Below are positions 43,289 through 43,419 of a stretch of 43,419 nucleotides of DNA, one piece after another. The DNA lies in the NCBI RefSeq assembly GCF_016429015.1, contig NZ_JAELTU010000050.1:1-43419 (forward strand), read 5' to 3'. A model generated the notes under the pieces. It was not told the origin of the DNA, made no database searches, and saw only the letters and a list, made by a program, of their open reading frames with translations. Origin of the DNA: Rhizobium sp. ASV20. GTDB lineage: Bacteria > Pseudomonadota > Alphaproteobacteria > Rhizobiales > Rhizobiaceae. The position numbers and the translations under genes are program-made. The first letter of the stretch is position 1. Each line of letters starts with the position of its first letter.

Positions 43289-43419
43289 TCACATCCCCTT
43301 TGCAATTCGAGGGTCGAGGGCATCGCGCAAGCCATCCCCGAGAAGATTGATACCAAGCACAGTCAGAGCCAGGAAAAGGCTCGGCAGGAAGACAAGACGA
43401 GGTGCGACCTGGAAAAAGG
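43289..43419 (-). CDS. Dipeptide-type ABC permease (DppC/OppC), C-terminal fragment
   Basis: Only the last 42 residues are present; the gene begins beyond the right edge. They include [19 protein letters not shown] and [16 protein letters not shown], the end of DppC/OppC-type permeases. It is followed 10 bp later by the fused ATPase, giving the order permease - ATPase - binding protein. A second permease is expected upstream, outside this window. Confidence 0.88.
   Translation of the reverse strand, partial: FFQVAPRLVFLPSLFLALTVLGINLLGDGLRDALDPRIAKGM

Overview
The window looks like part of a large secondary replicon (chromid or megaplasmid) of a Rhizobium/Agrobacterium-type alphaproteobacterium. 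The main evidence is a complete repABC cassette (repA, repB, repC, all on the minus strand, 28.3-24.6 kb). It carries the expected antisense-RNA interval between repB and repC, palindromes matching the RepB-box (parS) consensus, and an AT-rich origin candidate inside repC. The genes around it are GC-rich, mostly metabolic or transport genes of rhizobial type. I found no rRNA, tRNA, intact insertion sequence, prophage or CRISPR array.

Layout. (1) 0-2.7 kb: a minus-strand metal-type ABC operon (DUF3299-like exported protein, ATPase, FtsX-type permease with a histidine-rich periplasmic loop, and the start of a periplasmic binding protein). (2) 2.8-4.5 kb: an exported PF00245 alkaline phosphatase. 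(3) 4.7-9.7 kb: the homogentisate branch of tyrosine degradation (hpd, hmgA, fahA, maiA) with a divergent Lrp/AsnC regulator. (4) 9.8-13.8 kb: single genes, namely a SAM methyltransferase, an exported chorismate-lyase/UTRA-like protein, an isolated flagellar hook gene (flgE) and an LprI-type exported protein. (5) 14.2-21.0 kb: an ornithine-cyclodeaminase-family enzyme, a polar amino-acid ABC transporter, a LacI regulator, an FrlD-like sugar kinase and an FrlB-like SIS protein. Two identical 18-bp palindromes in the two divergent promoter regions tie this set together. It reads as an Amadori-compound (fructosamine) uptake and deglycation system. (6) 21.5-24.1 kb: a PmtA-like methyltransferase with a DedA protein, then a YkuD_2-type L,D-transpeptidase-like protein. 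(7) 24.5-30.5 kb: repABC, a ProQ/FinO RNA chaperone gene just upstream, and RepB-box palindromes at three places. (8) 30.7-36 kb: a methyltransferase, an NmrA-type oxidoreductase, an AraC regulator and a long Prc-type tail-specific protease. (9) 36.4-43.4 kb: a tightly packed minus-strand catabolic operon with a Dpp-type peptide ABC transporter (the last permease gene runs off the window), a creatinase/DoeA-like M24 protein, a flavin reductase, a CDA-fold deaminase and a CynX/NimT-type MFS exporter.

How the parts work together: regions 3, 5 and 9 are each self-contained uptake and/or degradation modules. Region 7 supplies replication and partition. The most interesting points are the operator-defined fructosamine regulon, the RepB-box set with the ProQ/FinO neighbour, and the unassigned substrate of the right-hand operon. 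All functional calls come from motif recognition by eye; no database search was run.
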